Assembly: GCA_964516325.1 (NCBI GenBank)
Contig: CAZFAP010000177.1
Coordinates: 1-10,169, forward strand
Direction: 5' to 3'
DNA from: CAZFAP01 sp964516325
Lineage (GTDB): Bacteria; Auribacterota; JABMQX01
DNA length: 10,169 bases
Shown here: piece by piece, positions 6,349 to 10,169 of the stretch
Layout of the letters: each line of letters starts with the position of its first letter
Numbering within the stretch: position 1 is the stretch's first letter
Made by a program: the position numbers and the translations under genes
The notes under the pieces: model-generated
Database searches by the model: none
What the model saw: the letters and a program-made list of their open reading frames with translations, nothing else
Told to the model about the DNA's origin: nothing

Positions 6349-7332
6349 TCAAAGCTCGAACAGGACTTTGCCCGTTTGGCCGGAGAAGAAGAGGTCGAAG
6401 GCTTCCTGGGCATTCTCGAGGGGGAAGCGGTGGGTGATGATTCGGGAAAGCGGAAAACCACTTTGAACGAGTTTGACCATTTCGGGGTAATCGTCGAGGG
6501 CGAAGTACCACGAGCCGATGAGGGTCAGTTCTTTTCGAATGAACTGCTCGCTTGGCGAGACGGAAATCGTCCCGGCATTCTCGCCGACAAAGGCGATTTT
6601 TCCGCTTTTCCTCACGCATTCGAGGGCGGCCGACTCAGCTCCCTCGTCGCCGGTGCAATCTATGGCGATGTCCGCGCCATCTCCTTCAGTAAACTCCCTC
6701 ACGCTCTCGACGGGGTCATCTTTCGAGGCGTCAAGCACAACATCCGCTCCAAGCTCCCGCCCTAACTCCATCCTCGACGAATTCACGTCGAAAGCAATGA
6801 CTCTCGCGCCGTGCCACTTGCAGAGGAGAAGCGTCGCCAAGCCAATGGGGCCGAGGCCGAAAAGCGCAACCGTATGCGAGCCGTTCACGCCGAGCCGCTT
6901 GACCGCTCGAAATGGCGTCCCGAGCGCATCGCCCAGAAGCACTCCGACATCATAAGGAACGTCATCCGGAAGGGGCAGGAGACATCGCTCAGGGAGCGCC
7001 ACATATTCCGCGTGATAGCCGTGGTGCCACTGCAAATTGCGGCACATCATCGCTCGCCCTGACAAGCACTCAGCACAGGAGCCGCAGAAAATCGCCGCAT
7101 AGAGGACAACCCTCTGCCCGACCTCCGCTCTCCTCGGCGAGTCCACCTCGACGATCTCCCCGCACGCCTCGTGCCCGGAGTTGTACTTTGCCCCCTCGAG
7201 GTAGGCTTTCCTCTCGCTTTCACAAATGGCGGATGCCCGGATGCGGACGACCGCCCAATCATCGCGCGGCATCGGCTTCGGAGATTCCACGACCTCGACC
7301 TTCCCCTCGCCGAGCATTCGTACGCCTTTCAC
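6349..7332 (-). CDS. Zinc-type medium-chain alcohol/polyol dehydrogenase family protein
   Basis: 327-residue NAD(P)-dependent oxidoreductase of the zinc-containing medium-chain (MDR) superfamily, near sorbitol/threonine dehydrogenase-like members. The N-terminal GroES-like domain carries likely catalytic zinc ligands C37 and H54-E55 (in GHEACGE), with D135 perhaps supplying the third. The structural zinc lobe is intact, with C83, C86, C89 and C97. The Rossmann domain has GLGPIG at 159-164, followed by an acidic strand end (AFDVNSSR). I chose the GTG at 7332: it gives VKGVRMLGEGKVEVVE, which lines up with the usual MKAVRL-type start, and has a strong purine-rich ribosome site. A GTG at 7386 would add 18 residues without homology; an ATG at 7317 would remove 5. 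It lies 78 bases downstream of the aminotransferase on the same strand, so a shared transcript is likely. The substrate, probably a small alcohol, polyol or sugar, cannot be fixed. Confidence 0.9.
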   Translation of the reverse strand: MKGVRMLGEGKVEVVESPKPMPRDDWAVVRIRASAICESERKAYLEGAKYNSGHEACGEIVEVDSPRRAEVGQRVVLYAAIFCGSCAECLSGRAMMCRNLQWHHGYHAEYVALPERCLLPLPDDVPYDVGVLLGDALGTPFRAVKRLGVNGSHTVALFGLGPIGLATLLLCKWHGARVIAFDVNSSRMELGRELGADVVLDASKDDPVESVREFTEGDGADIAIDCTGDEGAESAALECVRKSGKIAFVGENAGTISVSPSEQFIRKELTLIGSWYFALDDYPEMVKLVQSGFPLSRIITHRFPLENAQEAFDLFFSGQTGKVLFEL

Positions 7333-7335
7333 CGG

Positions 7336-7347
7336 CCCTCTTCCTCT
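7336..7347 (-). promoter_or_regulatory. Ribosome binding site that decides the dehydrogenase start
   Basis: On the minus strand GAGGAAGAGGGC precedes the GTG at 7332, with a GAGG core 4-10 bases away. It favours this GTG over the upstream GTG at 7386 and the ATG at 7317. Confidence 0.55.
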
Positions 7348-7410
7348 CTCGCTCGCTCCCACTCCGCCCGCATCGGAAATCCGCACTGCCGTCGGGGTTT
7401 CGGCACGCCC

Positions 7411-8736
7411 TCACTCCTCCTTCGCCTTTGCCGCCTCTTCCAGGTCCTTAATCCCCTGATAGAGGATGTCGAAAAGCTCCTCCATCTGCTCGACTTCCAC
7501 GCAAGAGAACGCGATCCTCACATCCTCCTTTCCCACGGAGATCACCCCCACGCCATATTTCGAGAGAAGATGTTTTCGCAGTTCCTCCGCGTCCGCCGTC
7601 TTCAGCCGGACGCACATGAAGTAGCCTGAGTTAAACGGATAGACCGAGAAAACCTCCGCGAACTTCGGGTTCTTCAGAACCTCTTTCAGCTTGAGAACCC
7701 GCGCCTTGAGGATTTCAAATTTCTGTCGCCTTTCTTCGAGGAACGTCGGCGATTCCAAAGCCCTGAACGCGATGGACTGCGACGGGTGAGGGCTGTTTGA
7801 GATGGACGACCGGATCGCGCCCATCGTCTTTTTCTCGAGCGCCTCGAACAGAGCCGGGTCGCTTTTCTCATTCCCCGGTCCGTACGTGATGAAAGCCGTT
7901 CGGAATCCCCACACGAACTCCTCCTTCGTCGCGCCGTCCAGCTTGATCGCCAGAACTCGTTTGTGCAGGTTCGCCAAATACCCGAACGGAGATTCCACGA
8001 GCCGTCCATCCTCATAGACCAGCCCGAAATAGGCGTCGTCGCTCATTACTACGATATTGCAGCCTGCCTCCGCTGTCTTGCGAATCGCCTCCGCAATTCC
8101 TTCGACCTCCTGCGCGGTCGGCATATAGCCCGTCGGATTGCTCGGGAAGTTCAGCAGAATCACCAGCTTGTCTCTTTCCTTCCCTTCCTTTGCAATCAAG
8201 TTCCCGAAGGCTCTCACATTGAATCCTTCGCCATCGTAAAACGGAAATGTCCGGATAATCGCGCTATATCTCACCTCATACGTCAGGCGGTAATTCCCCC
8301 ACATCTTGTCGGGGATAATCACCAAATCCTCCTCGTCCACAAAGAGGTCGCCGACGATGCTCAGCCCGTGCGACACCCCGCTGGTGACAATGGGCGTCCC
8401 GAAATCCTTGTTCGCCAGAAGCGGATTCTCCGCGACCAATTTCTCTCTCCACTTGTTCCGCAGTTCCGGTTTGCCATGCGTCGCGTAGGGATATATCTCC
8501 GCCGGGGTCAGCCCATTGAAATAGGCGTGGATGCACGGCAAATGCATCGGCTGGCCGCCTTCCATCGCAATTCCAATCGTCGCATTGAACTTGTGCGCGC
8601 TCTTCTTCGCCTCCGCGCTTTGCGTCAGAATCCCTTTCGGGAAGTACATCTTCTTTCCAAGAGATGACAGCATCTCGAAAATCGGCGGACAGAACTTCTG
8701 AATTGCCTGGTTCGACTCTTCTGCGAGTGGGTGCAT
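7411..8736 (-). CDS. Class I/II (fold type I) PLP-dependent aminotransferase
   Basis: 441-residue cytoplasmic pyridoxal-phosphate enzyme that should transfer an amino group between an amino acid and a 2-oxo acid. Visible family motifs are NFPSNPTG (196-203, with the cofactor-contacting Asn), SDDAY (232-236, Asp and Tyr to the PLP ring and O3'), the Schiff-base lysine K271 in LDGATKEEFVWGFR, R279 for the PLP phosphate, and R407 in VRIAF for the substrate carboxylate. The N-terminal part (KKMYFPKGILTQSAEAK) is longer than in plain AspC-type enzymes and contacts a HKFNATIGIA segment that appears characteristic of a distinct subgroup. The ATG at 8736 has a TAGGAG ribosome site 8 bases upstream. 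It is followed by the dehydrogenase on the same strand, suggesting a two-gene unit for conversion of an amino or oxo compound. The amino-acid specificity cannot be assigned. Confidence 0.93.
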   Translation of the reverse strand: MHPLAEESNQAIQKFCPPIFEMLSSLGKKMYFPKGILTQSAEAKKSAHKFNATIGIAMEGGQPMHLPCIHAYFNGLTPAEIYPYATHGKPELRNKWREKLVAENPLLANKDFGTPIVTSGVSHGLSIVGDLFVDEEDLVIIPDKMWGNYRLTYEVRYSAIIRTFPFYDGEGFNVRAFGNLIAKEGKERDKLVILLNFPSNPTGYMPTAQEVEGIAEAIRKTAEAGCNIVVMSDDAYFGLVYEDGRLVESPFGYLANLHKRVLAIKLDGATKEEFVWGFRTAFITYGPGNEKSDPALFEALEKKTMGAIRSSISNSPHPSQSIAFRALESPTFLEERRQKFEILKARVLKLKEVLKNPKFAEVFSVYPFNSGYFMCVRLKTADAEELRKHLLSKYGVGVISVGKEDVRIAFSCVEVEQMEELFDILYQGIKDLEEAAKAKEE

Positions 8737-9033
8737 GCGCTTTCTCCTACCTGAATTTCTTCTTCCTGTTTTTCTGAGGGAGGCTTTTCACGAATAGCCC
8801 TCGCTCTCCCCGCAGCAACTTGCCCCGTATGTTACCAGTGCCGCCCCTCCGTGTCAAAACCTTCTTCCCTTGGGGGCGTCGCTGTATTTTGGTGGCAGGA
8901 GGGGGTGCCTTCGCTTCAGCCTTGGGTTCGACTATTTCGCCCTTTCGCGCCTGGCGAATGCCCCCTCCGGCCGGCCCCCGGAGCGCCGCGTCTCTGTGGC
9001 AACCCGCTTTTAGGGGGACCCGTGAATGGTTGC
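8737..9033. other. Intergenic stretch upstream of the aminotransferase
   Basis: No convincing gene. A minus-strand open frame reaches down to 8747, ending in the aminotransferase ribosome site, and its C-terminal 70 residues are Lys/Arg-rich and low in complexity. A weak minus-strand promoter (TTGCTG, 16 bases, TATTCG, at about 8790-8820) could serve the aminotransferase but is far from consensus. GC-rich small dyads occur near 8965-8985. Confidence 0.3.
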
Positions 9034-9300
9034 GATGGGCAAGATGCCCATGCCACGCCTGTCCCACCAGTGGTGCAGTGTCTGCATCTCCGCGTGCTCT
9101 GCCCTGAAAATAAGCGCGACCGGCACCTGAAGGTCTGGGCGTAATTCCTTGCCCATGAGTGGGTTGAGCCCGAGACCGCCCTGCGGAGGTTATTTTCATG
9201 GGCTCCGGGTGAACGAACTTCATGAAAGACTGCAGTTCCATCCCCGTGGAAAGAATGCCAGGATTGCCGATGAGCTTCACTACCCATAACTGAGGGGATG
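9034..9300 (-). repeat. Dispersed intergenic repeat, copy 2 (inverted)
   Basis: Read on the minus strand, this matches copy 1 near the window start in the same order. The leading block (9258-9278 against 89-109) is identical over 21 bases, with diverged similarity continuing to about 9300. The second block contains the ATGGGC/GCCCAT palindrome (9035-9040/9046-9051) and matches 181-202 except for one internal base. Between the blocks this copy carries about 130 extra bases that copy 1 lacks. After the palindrome, similarity continues for roughly 20-25 bases. Confidence 0.6.
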
Positions 9301-9633
9301 CATCCCCCTGCCAAAAAAGCTTGACAAGGGCTCAGGGCCAGTGCAAGTCTTACTCTCTATGAGAGAGCGTTGCTATGGGCTTTCGATATTCCGAGCGGTT
9401 TTATTCTGTCTTCTTGCGCGCCTCCTAAGCCTTTTGCCTTCGCCATGTGTTTTGCTTAGAGTGGGAAACGAGACATCGCTTGACCCCAGCCAGAACGGTG
9501 CGCTGTGGGGCTCTCAAAGGAGCAGGGGCAAGGAGCGCAGGAACTTGTGGGAGCACTTTGTTCAGAGTGTGAGCCTCAGCAGGTTCAATAGACCAGCCGA
9601 CGGAAATTGTCGCCAAAATGGGAGGGTCAAAAC
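9301..9633. other. Intergenic stretch upstream of the LamG gene
   Basis: No gene is recognised. A perfect -35-like TTGACA is at 9321-9326 but no -10 of any quality sits 16-18 bases downstream. A short dyad, CTCTC/GAGAG around TATGA (9353-9367), could be an operator or a small hairpin. The stretch ends with the GGAGGG ribosome site of the LamG gene at 9621-9626. Confidence 0.3.
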
Positions 9634-10169
9634 ATGGAAAAAGCAATTGTCTTTTTCGTCCTAATCGTGGTCGTCGGATTCGTTGCGAGTTTCGCGAATG
9701 CGGACATTCAGTCCGGTCTCGTAGGGCACTGGAAGTTTGACGACGGCCAGGGCACCACCCCTCAAGACAGCTCCGGCAACAACAACCATGGCGCCTTCTC
9801 GGGCGATCCACAGTGGGTGGATGGGAGAATCTCAAAGGCTTTGCAGTTTGATGGAGTTGACGACTATGTGCGGGTGCCGCATGCCGCGAGCCTGACGGTG
9901 GACACCGAAGTCACGGTAGCGGCATGGATAAATACTTCGAGGCATAACGGCCCTAGTGGTGACTGGCAAGCGATTCTTGCAAAGTCGAATAATCCCCGAT
10001 CGTATAGCTTCTACACGACCGTCGGCGGGGTACTGCATTTCAGCACAACCAGCGGCGGTGCCTATGTTGGTTCGACGAGCACCGGCACAGTGCCGCTCAA
10101 TGAATGGGTGCACGTTGCTGCCATGGTGGTCAATGGCGACCACAGGTATTATATCAATGGACAACCTGC
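9634..10169 (+). CDS. Secreted LamG (concanavalin-like) domain protein, N-terminal part
   Basis: Partial: 178 codons are open to the window end. The start ATG has a GGAGGG ribosome site 7-8 bases upstream. Residues 1-23 form a Sec signal peptide: Lys at position 3, a hydrophobic core (IVFFVLIVVVGFVA) and an ANA cleavage site before Asp24. The mature part opens with the LamG/jelly-roll signature GLVGHWKFDDGQGTT (28-42), then DSSGNNNHG (45-53), the LQFDGVDDYVRVP strand pair (70-82), VTVAAWI (93-99) and WVHVAAMV (158-165) ahead of YYINGQP (173-179). This fold binds glycans or proteins in secreted and cell-surface proteins. In PVC-type genomes such proteins often continue into further LamG, hydrolase or sorting domains; that part lies outside the window. 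Confidence 0.88.
   Translation, partial: MEKAIVFFVLIVVVGFVASFANADIQSGLVGHWKFDDGQGTTPQDSSGNNNHGAFSGDPQWVDGRISKALQFDGVDDYVRVPHAASLTVDTEVTVAAWINTSRHNGPSGDWQAILAKSNNPRSYSFYTTVGGVLHFSTTSGGAYVGSTSTGTVPLNEWVHVAAMVVNGDHRYYINGQP

Noticed and set aside
8747..9280. 177-codon minus-strand frame as a full gene
   Set aside because: Its N-terminal half is the dispersed repeat (it parallels the frame at about 80-230) and the rest is low in complexity; no ribosome site or family is seen. Only a remnant is considered possible.
9321..9356. Promoter for the LamG gene from TTGACA at 9321-9326
   Set aside because: The -35 is perfect but no TATAAT-like hexamer lies at 16-18 bases; TACTCT at 9351-9356 is 24 bases away. 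It is mentioned only in the intergenic entry.
9570..9605. A GGTTCAA T-arm-like motif suggesting a tRNA
   Set aside because: No flanking T-stem pairing and no acceptor, D or anticodon arms can be formed around it.
9341..9664. 107-codon plus-strand frame overlapping the LamG start
   Set aside because: No family or ribosome site, and its end overlaps the well-supported LamG start in another frame.

Overview
The window looks like chromosomal DNA from a GC-rich, uncultured-type environmental bacterium. A Tat-exported Gfo/Idh/MocA oxidoreductase, a secreted LamG-domain protein and many intergenic palindromic repeats are typical of Planctomycetes/PVC-like and related phyla. This placement is inference from gene content only. 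I see no rRNA, tRNA, transposase, integrase, phage gene or CRISPR array.

Layout. Bases 1-426 are non-coding: they hold a dispersed repeat with nested palindromes and a candidate promoter. Bases 427-1782 (+) encode the Tat-exported Gfo/Idh/MocA oxidoreductase, closed by a clear intrinsic terminator at 1809-1847. A short intergenic repeat follows at about 1919-1951. Bases 2010-2489 (-) encode a small MGMT/ATL-like protein that lacks the alkyl-acceptor cysteine. Divergent from it, 2621-6274 (+) encodes a 1217-residue NACHT-type STAND NTPase with an N-terminal restriction-endonuclease-like domain and 14 HEAT-type repeats in register. A second copy of the short repeat lies at about 6311-6335, between this gene and the convergent minus-strand pair: a class I/II PLP aminotransferase (7411-8736) and a zinc-type medium-chain dehydrogenase (6349-7332). 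Bases 8737-9633 are non-coding and carry an inverted copy of the dispersed repeat seen at the window start. At 9634 a secreted LamG-domain protein begins and runs off the window end.

How the genes work together. The oxidoreductase and the LamG protein fit an extracytoplasmic, glycan-oriented lifestyle. The aminotransferase and dehydrogenase are co-oriented and probably co-transcribed in small-molecule metabolism, substrate unknown. The most interesting locus is the NACHT-HEAT protein. Its architecture (nuclease-like effector, NACHT switch, repeat sensor) matches bacterial NLR-like antiphage proteins (bNACHT/Avs-like STAND systems). The ATL-like gene is divergent from it, and the two genes are bracketed by direct copies of a 17-bp repeat, so they may be a discrete insertable module. 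That last point is inference.
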